Source: Pelomonas sp. Root1237 (GTDB lineage: Bacteria > Pseudomonadota > Gammaproteobacteria > Burkholderiales > Burkholderiaceae_C). From it: DNA of 64,000 bases. Position 1 is the first letter of the stretch, and the number at the start of each line of letters is the position of its first letter. The stretch lies in NCBI RefSeq assembly GCF_001425055.1, contig NZ_LMDK01000012.1, positions 628,400-692,399 on the forward strand, given 5' to 3'. Below, piece by piece: positions 17,701 through 28,570 of the stretch. The notes beneath the pieces were generated by a model. The model ran no database searches. It was not told where the DNA came from and worked only from the letters and a program-made list of their open reading frames with translations. A program made the position numbers and the translations under genes.

Positions 17701-18597
17701 ATGAGCTACCCGACCCTCGAAGACGTCATCGGCGCAACCCCCCTCGTGCGCCTGCAGCGACTGCTCGGCGACGATGCACGCGGCAATGTGATCCTGGCCA
17801 AGCTGGAGGGCAACAACCCGGCCGGCTCCGTGAAGGACCGGCCCGCCATCAGCATGATCAAGCGCGCCGAGGAGCGCGGCGAGATCAAGCCAGGCGACAC
17901 GCTGATCGAGGCGACCTCGGGCAACACCGGCATCGCGCTGGCGATGGCCGCGGCCATCCGCGGCTACCGCATGGTGCTGATCATGCCGGAGGACCTGTCC
18001 ATCGAGCGCGCCCAGACGATGAAGGCCTTCGGCGCCGAGCTGATCCTGACGCCCAAGACCGGTGGCATGGAGTACGCCCGTGACCTGGCCGAGCAGATGG
18101 CCGGCGAAGGCAAGGGCCGCGTGCTGGACCAGTTCGCCAATGCCGACAACCCGCGCGCCCATTACGAGACCACTGGCCCCGAGCTGTGGAAGGACACCGG
18201 CGGGCGCATCACCCATTTCGTCAGCGCCATGGGCACGACGGGCACCATCACCGGCGTGTCGCGCTTTCTGAAGGAAAAGAACCCCGCCGTGCGCATCGTC
18301 GGCGCCCAGCCGGCCGAAGGGTCGCGCATCCCCGGCATCCGCAAGTGGCCCGAGGCCTACATGCCCAGGATCTATGACCCGAGCGGCGTGGACGAACTGG
18401 TGCTGGTCAGCCAGAGCGACGCCGAGGACATGGCGCGCCGCCTGGCCCGTGAGGAGGGCCTGTTCGCCGGTATCTCGTCAGCCGGCGCCTGCTGGGTGGC
18501 GCTGCAGATCGCGCGCCGCGTCGAGAACGCGACCATCGCCTTCATCGTCTGCGACCGCGGCGACCGTTATCTGTCGACGGGCGTGTTTCCTGCATGA
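17701..18597 (+). CDS. cysM: Cysteine synthase B (O-acetylserine sulfhydrylase)
   Basis: The 298-residue PLP enzyme makes cysteine from O-acetylserine and sulfide or thiosulfate. The PLP Lys is in AGSVKDRPA, the substrate loop is EATSGNTGIALA and the PLP phosphate loop is AMGTTGTITGVSRFL. The motif EGSRIPGIRKWP and the length point to CysM rather than CysK. It overlaps the following NUDIX gene by 4 nt (ATGA), and a TusA-like sulfur carrier comes next. This suggests a small operon around sulfur metabolism. Confidence 0.94.
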   Translation: MSYPTLEDVIGATPLVRLQRLLGDDARGNVILAKLEGNNPAGSVKDRPAISMIKRAEERGEIKPGDTLIEATSGNTGIALAMAAAIRGYRMVLIMPEDLSIERAQTMKAFGAELILTPKTGGMEYARDLAEQMAGEGKGRVLDQFANADNPRAHYETTGPELWKDTGGRITHFVSAMGTTGTITGVSRFLKEKNPAVRIVGAQPAEGSRIPGIRKWPEAYMPRIYDPSGVDELVLVSQSDAEDMARRLAREEGLFAGISSAGACWVALQIARRVENATIAFIVCDRGDRYLSTGVFPA

Positions 18598-19127
18598 CGG
18601 ACTACAAGTTCTGTCCCGTCTGCGCGACGCAGCTGGGTTGGATCACGCAGGCCGAGGACGGTGGCGACAAGGAACGCCTGCGCTGCCCGGCCTGTGGCTT
18701 CACGCACTGGAACAATCCGACGCCGGTGCTGGCCGCCGTCATCGAATGCACGGACCGCGACGGCCAGGTGCTGCTCGCCCGCAACGCGGCCTGGCCGGGG
18801 CGCTTCTTTGGCCTGATCACGGGCTTCATGGAGTCTGGCGAGACGCCGGAGGAGGGCATCCGTCGCGAGATCGCCGAGGAGACCTCGCTGGAGGTGGACA
18901 GCCTGAATCTGCTGGGCGTCTGGGACTTCCAGCGCATGAACCAGATCATCATTGCCTACCATGCGGCGGCGCGTGGCGAGATCCGCTTGTCGCCTGAGTT
19001 GGCGGAGTACAAGCTGATTGCACCCGAGAACGTGCGCTGTTGGCCGCAGGGCACCGGCCAGGCGCTGGCGACCTGGCTGCGCAGCAAAGGCATCGAACCC
19101 CAATGGCTCGACCTGAAGCGAGAATGA
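18594..19127 (+). CDS. NUDIX hydrolase with N-terminal zinc ribbon
   Basis: The 177-residue protein starts with a Zn-ribbon (FCPVC ... CPACGF, Cys pairs at about 7/10 and 31/34) and continues with a NUDIX box GFMESGETPEEG-x-RREIAEET. The layout resembles a shortened NudC (NADH pyrophosphatase) lacking its first domain. It probably hydrolyses a nucleoside-diphosphate-linked compound; the substrate is not assignable. Start and stop overlap or abut neighbours (4 nt with cysM, 4 nt before the TusA-like gene), indicating co-transcription. Confidence 0.87.
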   Translation: MTDYKFCPVCATQLGWITQAEDGGDKERLRCPACGFTHWNNPTPVLAAVIECTDRDGQVLLARNAAWPGRFFGLITGFMESGETPEEGIRREIAEETSLEVDSLNLLGVWDFQRMNQIIIAYHAAARGEIRLSPELAEYKLIAPENVRCWPQGTGQALATWLRSKGIEPQWLDLKRE

Positions 19128-19131
19128 GGCC

Positions 19132-19359
19132 ATGGACGTCCAACGCGAGATCGACACGCGGGGCCTGAACTGCCCCTTGCCCATCCTGAAAGCCAAGAAG
19201 GCCTTGGCCGAAATGCTCAGCGGCGAGTTGCTGCGCGTCGTGGCGACCGACCCGGGTTCGATGCGCGACTTCCAGGCCTTTGCGCGCCAGACGGGCAACG
19301 AACTGGTGGAACAGAACTCGTCGGGCGACGAGTTCATCCACGTGCTGCGCAGGCGCTGA
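19132..19359 (+). CDS. TusA-family sulfur carrier-like protein
   Basis: The 75-residue protein has the family signature DTRGLNCPLPILKAKKAL, in which the Cys of CPxP is the sulfur-carrying residue. Overall length matches TusA/SirA. Family members receive persulfide sulfur and pass it on, for example to tRNA thiolation or other acceptors. It starts 4 nt after the NUDIX stop, downstream of cysM, supporting a sulfur-related role. Confidence 0.9.
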   Translation: MDVQREIDTRGLNCPLPILKAKKALAEMLSGELLRVVATDPGSMRDFQAFARQTGNELVEQNSSGDEFIHVLRRR

Positions 19360-19370
19360 GCAGGCCCTGG

Positions 19371-19421
19371 TCAGTTAGGGGCAGAGCTACTCGCTGCGCT
19401 CGGGCGGTCTGTCCCGCAAAG
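19371..19421. repeat. 51-nt hairpin repeat, copy 1
   Basis: This is the first of two near-identical 51-nt units between the TusA-like gene and galU. The ends GGGGCAGA and TCTGTCCC can pair around the middle part CTCGCTGCGCTCGGGCG. It differs from copy 2 at three positions. Confidence 0.85.
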
Positions 19422-19432
19422 CCAATCCTGAG

Positions 19433-19483
19433 TCAGTTGGGGACAGAGCTACTCGCTACGCTCGGGCGGTCTGTCCCGCAAAG
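19433..19483. repeat. 51-nt hairpin repeat, copy 2
   Basis: The second unit starts 62 nt after the first, with an 11-nt spacer, and ends 2 nt before the galU stop codon. GGGACAGA and TCTGTCCC form a perfect 8-bp outer stem. It could serve as a 3' stabiliser or terminator for galU, but no T-tract is present. Confidence 0.85.
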
Positions 19484-19484
19484 C

Positions 19485-20375
19485 TTAGAGATTCAGGCCC
19501 TGCAGGAATTCCTTGAAGCCCGGGCCGAGCTGCGGGTGGGCCAGGGCCAGTTCCACGTTGGCCTGCAGGAAACCTTCCTTGCTGCCGCAGTCATAGCGCT
19601 TGCCGTCATAGCGGTAGGCAAACACCTTCTCGCGGCGCAGCAGGCCGGCAATGCCGTCGGTCAGCTGGATCTCGCCGCCCACGCCGCGCGGCTGGTTGGC
19701 AATCTCGTGGAAGACGCCCGGCGTCAGGATGTAGCGGCCGGCCACGCCCAGGCGTGAGGGTGCGTCTTCGGGCGCGGGCTTCTCGACGATGCGGTTCACG
19801 TCCATCAGGTGGTCGTTGACCTGGGTGCCGGCGACGATGCCATAGCGGCGGGTGTGTTCGGGCGGCACTTCCTGCACGGCGAGGATGGAGGCGCGCCAGT
19901 CGGCGAACTGCTCGACCATCTGCCTGAGGATGGGGGTTTCGCCCACCATCAGGTCGTCGGCCAGCAGCACGGCGAAGGGCTCGTTGCCCACCAGGCGCTG
20001 ACCGCACAGCACGGCGTGGCCGAGGCCGAGGGCCTGGGCCTGGCGCACATAGATGCATTCCATGTCGTCGGGCTTGACCGAGCGCACCACGTCCAGCAGG
20101 TCCTGCTTGCCGGACTTTTCCAGCGCCACTTCGAGCTCGAAGGTCATGTCGAAGTGATCTTCGATGGGGCGCTTGTGGCGGCCCGTCACGAAGATCATCT
20201 CGCGCACGCCGGCGGCATAGGCCTCTTCCACCGCGTACTGGATCAGCGGTTTGTCGACAACCGGCAGCATCTCCTTGGGTTGGGCCTTGGTGGCCGGCAG
20301 GAAGCGGGTGCCGAGCCCGGCCACCGGGAAGATGGCCTTGGTGATCGGCGATTTGGACGAAGAAGCCATGGGCAT
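19485..20375 (-). CDS. galU: UTP-glucose-1-phosphate uridylyltransferase
   Basis: The 296-residue enzyme makes UDP-glucose from UTP and glucose-1-phosphate for envelope polysaccharides. Conserved parts are the nucleotide-binding [38 protein letters not shown] and the Lys-containing [10 protein letters not shown]. Two in-frame ATGs (20375 and 20369) are both compatible. The frame is open much further upstream but into the divergent gene. It stands divergent from the 2-hydroxyacid dehydrogenase-like gene, and its 3' end abuts the hairpin repeats. Confidence 0.93.
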   Translation of the reverse strand: MPMASSSKSPITKAIFPVAGLGTRFLPATKAQPKEMLPVVDKPLIQYAVEEAYAAGVREMIFVTGRHKRPIEDHFDMTFELEVALEKSGKQDLLDVVRSVKPDDMECIYVRQAQALGLGHAVLCGQRLVGNEPFAVLLADDLMVGETPILRQMVEQFADWRASILAVQEVPPEHTRRYGIVAGTQVNDHLMDVNRIVEKPAPEDAPSRLGVAGRYILTPGVFHEIANQPRGVGGEIQLTDGIAGLLRREKVFAYRYDGKRYDCGSKEGFLQANVELALAHPQLGPGFKEFLQGLNL

Positions 20376-20454
20376 ACACTGGGTTGACAGGGTCGCAACG
20401 ATTGTGTCACGGGGGTTGTGACGGTCTGACCCCTGAGTCGGGCACATACAAACA

Positions 20455-21398
20455 ATGACAGTCCTGATCCTTGAACCGTTGGAAGCCGAGGTGGTGCAAT
20501 GGCTGGCCGAGCGCCACGATGCCCGCTTTGCGCCTGAACTCGTGGGTGACCCGGAGGGCCTGGTAGAGGCACTGCAGAACTCCCGTGCCCTGGTGGCGCC
20601 CCCCGAAGTGCGCATCGATGCCGAACTGCTGCGCGGCGCGCCGGGACTGCGTGCGATCGGCCGTGCCAGCGGCGGCGCGGAGAACATCGACATCGAGGCC
20701 TGCCGCAAGGCGGGCGTGGAGGTCGTGCGCTCCCAGGCTTCCACGGCCAGCGCCGAGGCGGAATTCGCTGTCGGTGCCCTGCTCAGCCTGCTCAGGCGGG
20801 TGCCCATCGAGGGCAGCGACGGCCTCAAGGTGGGGCGGGAGCTGGGCTGTTCGACGATTGGCGTGCTGGGCCTGACACCGACGGCGCAGGTGTTGACCCA
20901 GCTGCTGCATGCCTTCGGTACACGGGTCATCGGCTATGACCCGGCCCTGCATCCGAGCGACGCGACCTGGGCACGCTGGGGCATCGATTCGGTTTCCTTG
21001 AGCGAGCTGGTCGAGCACAGCGACGGCCTGGTGCTGCTGCTGCCTTATTTCCCGCGCTTTCGCGGCCTCCTCGGCGACCGTCAGCTGGAGAACGTGCGCG
21101 CAGGCCAGGTCCTGGTCGGCCTGAGCCAGTCCGGCGTCGTCGACGAGGCGGCCCTGGGCCGGGCTCTGCGCAACGGCAAGCTGCGAGCCGCGTGGTTCGA
21201 CAGCCTGGAACCGGGTTGGCTGGAGGCAGGGCGGCCCTTGCACGGCATCGCCACGCTGCAGGTGACGCCGCGGCTGGCGGGCACGACGCGGGAGTCGCGC
21301 GTGCGCGCCGCCTGGGCGGTGGCGCGCGGCCTGGACGAACTGCTGGGTGCCCCAGCCAAGGGCAAGAAGAAGGCCACATCCAAGGTGGCCATCGACTA

Positions 21399-21405
<7 letters not shown>
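20455..21405 (+). CDS. D-2-hydroxyacid dehydrogenase-like protein with degenerate active site
   Basis: The 316-residue protein has the overall plan of the D-isomer-specific 2-hydroxyacid dehydrogenase family ([40 protein letters not shown]). Three hallmark sites are altered. The Rossmann glycine motif GLGxIG reads GLTPTA. The catalytic Arg of the NxARG-VDE motif is replaced in LSQSGVVDE (Ser at residue 226). The catalytic His of TPH reads TPR (residue 273). It may therefore bind rather than reduce a ligand, or use different chemistry. The C-terminal tail is Lys-rich (KGKKKATSK). The end overlaps valS convergently by 7 nt. Confidence 0.82.
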
Positions 21406-24215
<2,810 letters not shown>

Positions 24216-24374
24216 CGCGGCGTCGCCCGCTGTGAAGCTGGGGCGAAAAGAGGGCTTTTCGGGGGTCTGCGATTGTAGGGGGCCGCACTCGCGCGGCCTC
24301 CGCGCCGATCAGCGCGTCTGCAGCTTCAGCTGTGACAAGGGCGCACAGCCTCCCCGGCCCCGGGCGAAACAAAA

Positions 24375-24391
24375 CGATACCCGGCGATACC
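24375..24391. promoter_or_regulatory. 10-bp direct repeat upstream of the His-rich/TCS operon
   Basis: CGATACC occurs at 24375-24381 and again at 24385-24391, exactly 10 bp apart and about 85-100 nt before the first gene. OmpR-family regulators commonly bind tandem direct repeats with about one helical turn spacing, so this is a candidate site for the response regulator encoded in the operon (inference). Confidence 0.45.
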
Positions 24392-24475
24392 GCGTCGAGA
24401 TGCTCTGGCGCGGGCTAACCGCAAACATGAGCGCCATCCCAACCACGGGCCTCGAGCGCCCCACGGAGCAGCACC

Positions 24476-24913
24476 ATGAACTTTTTTCGTCGCTGGCACG
24501 CCCACCACAAGTTCCACCACCACTTTGGCCACGGCCATCACGGCCATCATTTCGGCCGCCATGCTGATGGCTTCGCCCACCTCCTTCTCAACCGAGTCGG
24601 CGCCAAGCTGGACCTGGACGCCGAGCAGCACCGCAAGCTCGGCGCCTGGCTTGAGCAGCTCCAGCACCAGCGCGACACGATGAGGGGCTTGGCCCGCGGC
24701 CCCGAGGTGGCGGGCCTGTTCGCCGGTGAGCAATTCGCCCGCGAGCCGGCGCAGCAACTGCTGGACGCCAAGCTGGATGCGCTGCGCGCCGCCGGCCCCG
24801 GCCTTGTCACGGCCTTTGCCGACTTCTTCGATTCGCTGGACAACGAGCAGCGTCAGGTGCTGCGCTTCATGATGCGGCGCTTCGGCCGGCATGAGCGGCG
24901 AGACGCGGCGTGA
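24476..24913 (+). CDS. His-rich Spy/CpxP-like small protein
   Basis: The 145-residue protein carries 13 His among its first 35 residues (for example HHKFHHHFGHGHHGHH), suited to binding Ni, Zn or Cu. A helical part follows (KLDLDAEQHRKLGAWLEQL) resembling Spy/CpxP/ZraP metal-sensing chaperones. No signal peptide is visible, unlike periplasmic family members, so it may stay in the cytoplasm. It is the first gene of an operon with a ferredoxin, a response regulator and a kinase. A role as metal sensor or buffer is inferred. Confidence 0.7.
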   Translation: MNFFRRWHAHHKFHHHFGHGHHGHHFGRHADGFAHLLLNRVGAKLDLDAEQHRKLGAWLEQLQHQRDTMRGLARGPEVAGLFAGEQFAREPAQQLLDAKLDALRAAGPGLVTAFADFFDSLDNEQRQVLRFMMRRFGRHERRDAA

Positions 24914-25200
24914 TGGATGTCCACTGCGGCAAGCAGCCCCGCGGCCGCTTTGTGCCGCACATCGACCGCAACCGCTGCGAGGGCAAGGGCGAATGCGTCG
25001 CTGTCTGCCCCTTCAACGTGTTCACCTTGGGCAAGCTGGCACCCGAGCAGCGCCAGTCCCTGAGCCTGTTCGGCAAGCTCCGGGGCATGGCCCACGGCTG
25101 GGAGCAGGCCTTCACGCCCAATGCCGCCGCCTGCGAAGCCTGCGGCCATTGCGTCAGCACCTGTCCCGAGCGAGCCATCACCCTGGTGCGGGCCGAATAA
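24913..25200 (+). CDS. Ferredoxin-like protein with seven cluster cysteines
   Basis: The 95-residue protein has two cluster motifs: CEGKGECVAVCP (C-x5-C-x3-CP) and CEACGHCVSTCP (CxxCxxCxxxCP). Seven Cys in this pattern fit a [3Fe-4S]/[4Fe-4S] or a single robust [4Fe-4S] ferredoxin. The two motifs are separated by an unusually long insert of about 50 residues containing LFGKLRGMAHGWEQAF. The ATG overlaps the stop of the His-rich gene (TGATG), implying translational coupling. A redox input to the two-component system encoded next is possible (inference). Confidence 0.85.
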   Translation: MDVHCGKQPRGRFVPHIDRNRCEGKGECVAVCPFNVFTLGKLAPEQRQSLSLFGKLRGMAHGWEQAFTPNAAACEACGHCVSTCPERAITLVRAE

Positions 25201-25207
25201 TCGCGAC

Positions 25208-25918
25208 ATGCACAGACTGCTGCTGATCGACGACGACGAGGCCCTGGCCGGGCCGCTGACGCAATACCTTGCCCGCTTCGACCTCCAGCTCGAGGCTGTC
25301 ACGCGGCCCAGCATCGCGCTGACGCGGCTGGCGGCCGAGCGCTTCGACGCGTTGATCCTCGACGGCATGCTGCCCGAGATGGACGGCTTCGAGTTCTGCA
25401 AACAGCTGCGTGCCAGCAGCGAGGCCTGGCGCGACATGCCGGTGCTGATGCTGACCGCGCGCGGCGATCTGACCGACCGGGTCGTCGGGCTGGAGCTGGG
25501 CGCCGACGACTACCTGCCCAAGCCCTTCGAGCCCCGCGAACTGGCGGCACGGCTGCAGACCATCCTGCGCCGCACGCGCTTTGTATCGGCGGCTGCCCCG
25601 AGCGTGGTTCAGCCTTCCGCCAAGCTGTGCTTCGAGGGCCTCGAGATCGACACCACGCGCCGCGAGGTGCTGTGCGCGAGTGGCTTGGTCGAGCTGACCG
25701 GCACCGAATACGAGCTGCTCGTGATGCTGGCCCGCGAGCCGGGCAAGGTCTTCTCGCGCGACGACATCCTGAACCGGCTGCGTGGCCAGGAAGCCGAGCT
25801 GTTCACCCGGGCCGTCGACATCCTGGTGAGCCGCCTGCGCCGCAAGCTTGAGCCGCTGGTGGCCCTGAAGACCCTGCGCAACGCCGGCTATTGCTTCGCA
25901 TTGCCAGGCAAACCATGA
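25208..25918 (+). CDS. OmpR-family response regulator
   Basis: The 236-residue protein has a receiver domain with the acidic triad DDDE, phospho-acceptor in LILDGMLPEMDG and Lys in LPKPFEP. A winged-helix DNA-binding domain follows (ELTGTEYELLVMLA; SRDDILNRLRG; VSRLRRKLEP; LRNAGYCF). It lies 7 nt after the ferredoxin stop. Its stop overlaps the kinase start by 4 nt (ATGA), marking an obligate pair. By type it resembles CpxR and similar envelope or metal stress regulators. Confidence 0.93.
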   Translation: MHRLLLIDDDEALAGPLTQYLARFDLQLEAVTRPSIALTRLAAERFDALILDGMLPEMDGFEFCKQLRASSEAWRDMPVLMLTARGDLTDRVVGLELGADDYLPKPFEPRELAARLQTILRRTRFVSAAAPSVVQPSAKLCFEGLEIDTTRREVLCASGLVELTGTEYELLVMLAREPGKVFSRDDILNRLRGQEAELFTRAVDILVSRLRRKLEPLVALKTLRNAGYCFALPGKP

Positions 25919-26991
25919 AACCCCACGCCTACGACCACCGCTGGCGCGAGCGCTGGGAACGCAAGCGGGCCAAGCGCGCCCGGCGCATGAACCGCGACTG
26001 GGAATACCGCTGGCGTGTGCGCCATCGCTGGCACCAGCGCTGGCATCACCAGCACAAGCGCTTCAAGCATTCGCTCGGTGCGCGGCTGATCGCCATCTTC
26101 ATCCTGCTAGCCTGCATCAGCAGCACCATTCTGTGGATGTCGATGGGCAGCGCCTACGGCCTGCTTTGGGCCGTGCCGGCGCTATTCGTGGTCACGGGCC
26201 TGGCCTTCGGCATGATCCGCCACATGGTCTGGCCGCTGCATGCGCTGGCCATCGGCGCCGAGGCCTTCCGCCGCGGTGAGTTCTCGCACCGTGTGCCCGT
26301 GATCCACAGCGACGAGATCGGTGACCTGGCACTGCGTTTCAACCAGATGGCCGCCGACATCCAGGCCATGCTGGACGGCAAGCGCGCCTTGCTGCTGGCC
26401 ATGAGCCACGAGCTGCGCAGCCCGCTGACGCGCGCGCGCCTGCACGCCGAGATGGTGGGCGAGGGCGAGTCACGCGACGCGCTGCTGGGCGAGCTGGCGC
26501 AGATGCGCGATCTCATCACGGCCTTGCTGGAGAGCGAGCGCCTGGGCAGCGGGCACAGCGCGCTGCAGCTGTCGGACTGCGACCTCGGCGCGTTGGCGCA
26601 GGAGCATGCCCAGCCCGGCGTGGAGTTGCATGTCGAGCCCGATCTGCCGCCGTTGAGGCTGGATCGCCTGCGTGTGCAGCTGTGCCTGCGCAATCTCGTC
26701 CAGAACGCGTTGCGCCACAACGATGCCAGCCGCGGTGCCGTGCAGCTCAGGCTGGCTCGCGAAGGCACGGGCGTGCGCTTGACGGTGCGTGACTTCGGCG
26801 CCGGCGTGCCGCCCGAGTCCCTGCCTCAGCTGGGCCAGCCCTTCTACCGGCCGGACGCCGCGCGCACGCGGCATGTGGGTGGTGTGGGCCTGGGCCTGTG
26901 CCTGTGCCGGTTGGTGGCTGAAGCGCATGACGGCCGGCTGGAGCTGCGCAATGCCGAGCCGGGGTTCGAGGCCTCGGTGCGCTTCAGCTAG
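25915..26991 (+). CDS. Sensor histidine kinase with basic, Trp/His-rich N-terminal tail
   Basis: The 358-residue kinase begins with an unusual N-terminal tail of about 52 residues packed with Arg, Trp and His (for example RVRHRWHQRWHHQHKRFKH). Two membrane segments (about 57-76 and 83-101) are separated by only a few residues, so there is almost no periplasmic sensor. HAMP follows, then the H-box LAMSHELRSPLTRARLH (His about 165) and an ATPase domain (NALRHNDASRG; DFGAGVPPE; GGVGLGLCLC). Sensing probably takes place in the membrane or through the cytoplasmic tail. It ends in an 8-nt convergent overlap with the amidase gene. Confidence 0.9.
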   Translation: MKPHAYDHRWRERWERKRAKRARRMNRDWEYRWRVRHRWHQRWHHQHKRFKHSLGARLIAIFILLACISSTILWMSMGSAYGLLWAVPALFVVTGLAFGMIRHMVWPLHALAIGAEAFRRGEFSHRVPVIHSDEIGDLALRFNQMAADIQAMLDGKRALLLAMSHELRSPLTRARLHAEMVGEGESRDALLGELAQMRDLITALLESERLGSGHSALQLSDCDLGALAQEHAQPGVELHVEPDLPPLRLDRLRVQLCLRNLVQNALRHNDASRGAVQLRLAREGTGVRLTVRDFGAGVPPESLPQLGQPFYRPDAARTRHVGGVGLGLCLCRLVAEAHDGRLELRNAEPGFEASVRFS

Positions 26992-28474
26992 GCACCCGGT
27001 CGAACCAGGGCTGGGTGGCTTCCAGTTCCGCGGCCAGTTGCAGCAGCAGCCCGTCTTCGCCCGGCGCTGCAACGAACTGCACGCCCAGCGGCAGGCCGTC
27101 GGCCGTCCAGTGCAGCGGCAGTGAGATCGCCGGCGTGCCCGTCAGGTTGGCGAGCTGGGTGAAGGGGACATGGCGCAGGCTGTCGGTGGCCATCTGCTGC
27201 ACGACGCCATCGAGCAGGCCGGCGTGCTTGAGCAGGCCCAGCAGCCCCGAGGCGCGCAGCGCGCCCAGCACGGCAATCTGCAGCGGCGGCGGGTCGCCGG
27301 TGCCATGCAGCACCGGTGGCGAGGCCAGCGTCGGCGTCAGGTAGAGGTCGTAGCGCGCGTGCAGGGCGGCCAAGCTGCGGGCGTAGTCGTTCCAGCGCAG
27401 CAGCTCCAGCGTCAGCCGTTCGGCGCTGGTGGCGCGGCCGAGCGTGGCGATGAGACGGGTCAACGGCTCAAAGTCGGCTTCGCGGCCACCCAGGGCGACC
27501 GCGCGGCTCAGCGTGGCCGGCACCTGACCGAAGTAAATATGCAGGAAGCTGTTGGCCAGCGTGCGGCCATCGATGTCGGGGCGGGCCGGCTCGACGACAT
27601 GGCCGAGGCCTTTCAGTAGCGACACGCTTCGCTCCACGGCGAGCCGGGCCTCGTCGTGCACCGGCTCGCCAATCGGCGAATCGGCGCACCAGGCGATGCG
27701 CAGCCGGCGCAGCGGTGAGCGCAGCTGATGGACAAAGGGCGTGGCCGGCGCGGGCAGGGCGACGGCGTCGCCGGGCTCGGGGCCGCTGAGAATGTCCAGT
27801 GCCAGGGCGGTGTCGCGCACGCTGCGCGAGATGACGCCCTCGCTGCAGGCGCCGAACCAGACTTCGCCGGAGCCCGGGCCCACAGACACGCGGCCGCGAG
27901 AAGGTTTGAGGCCCACGAGCCCGCAGCACGCGGCCGGAATGCGTATCGAGCCGCCGCCATCGTTGCCGGCGGCCATGGGTACGACACCGGACGCGACCGC
28001 TGCTGCCGATCCGCCGCTGCTGCCGCCCGGTGTGCGTTTCACGTCCCACGGATTGCTGCTGCGGCCGAAGGCCAGCGGGTCGGTGACGCCCTTGAGCCCC
28101 AGTTCGGGCGCGTTGGTCTTGCCGAAGATGACGAGTCCGGCGTCGAGCAAGCGCCGCACGACATGCGCGTGCTCGCGCGGCGGCGGCAGTGCGGCCAGCG
28201 CCCGGCTGCCCCAACTGGTCGGCACGCCGGCGTAGTCCTCGGCCACATCCTTGATGAGGCAGGGCACACCGGCCAGTGGGCCGGTGCCGACGCCACGCGC
28301 CAACTGAGTTCTGGCCTCGGCCTCCATCAGCCGGCAGACAGGGTTGAGCCGGGGTTGGACTTCGGCCAGCCTTGCGAGCGCCAGGTCGAGCAGGCTTTCT
28401 GCGCTGACCCGACCAGCCGCCACCTCAGAGGCCAGCGAGGTTGCGTCGTGGCGGCGGTAGCTTGCAAAGTCCAT
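26984..28474 (-). CDS. Amidase signature-family hydrolase
   Basis: The 496-residue protein has the complete Ser-cisSer-Lys triad of the amidase signature family: Lys in PCLIKDVAEDY, the cis-Ser in GGSSGGSAAAVASG and the nucleophile in GNDGGGSIRIPAAC. It is a free-standing amidase rather than GatA, since no gatB or gatC lies nearby and the C-terminal half differs. It hydrolyses amide bonds of an unknown substrate. The ATG at 28474 follows a weak GTGAG; a GTG at 28483 is also possible. Confidence 0.86.
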   Translation of the reverse strand: MDFASYRRHDATSLASEVAAGRVSAESLLDLALARLAEVQPRLNPVCRLMEAEARTQLARGVGTGPLAGVPCLIKDVAEDYAGVPTSWGSRALAALPPPREHAHVVRRLLDAGLVIFGKTNAPELGLKGVTDPLAFGRSSNPWDVKRTPGGSSGGSAAAVASGVVPMAAGNDGGGSIRIPAACCGLVGLKPSRGRVSVGPGSGEVWFGACSEGVISRSVRDTALALDILSGPEPGDAVALPAPATPFVHQLRSPLRRLRIAWCADSPIGEPVHDEARLAVERSVSLLKGLGHVVEPARPDIDGRTLANSFLHIYFGQVPATLSRAVALGGREADFEPLTRLIATLGRATSAERLTLELLRWNDYARSLAALHARYDLYLTPTLASPPVLHGTGDPPPLQIAVLGALRASGLLGLLKHAGLLDGVVQQMATDSLRHVPFTQLANLTGTPAISLPLHWTADGLPLGVQFVAAPGEDGLLLQLAAELEATQPWFDRVPS

Positions 28475-28479
28475 GGCGC

Positions 28480-28560
28480 TCACATGAACAAGTGCTCGCC
28501 GGCGTTTTGGCTGCGCCGGAATGCGGACCTCACGCTGCGCGCGAGGTGCTCCCCCGCGTT
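28480..28560 (-). repeat. Two partial copies of the guaC 3' end
   Basis: Between guaC and the amidase gene, the minus strand encodes [12 protein letters not shown] again at 28480-28506, and NAGEHL at 28543-28560, echoing the true guaC ending at 28571-28597. The copy at 28480 differs from guaC by four third-position, synonymous changes. This looks like old duplications of the gene tail or a decayed paralogue end. Confidence 0.6.
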
Positions 28561-28570
28561 CCGCAGGTGA

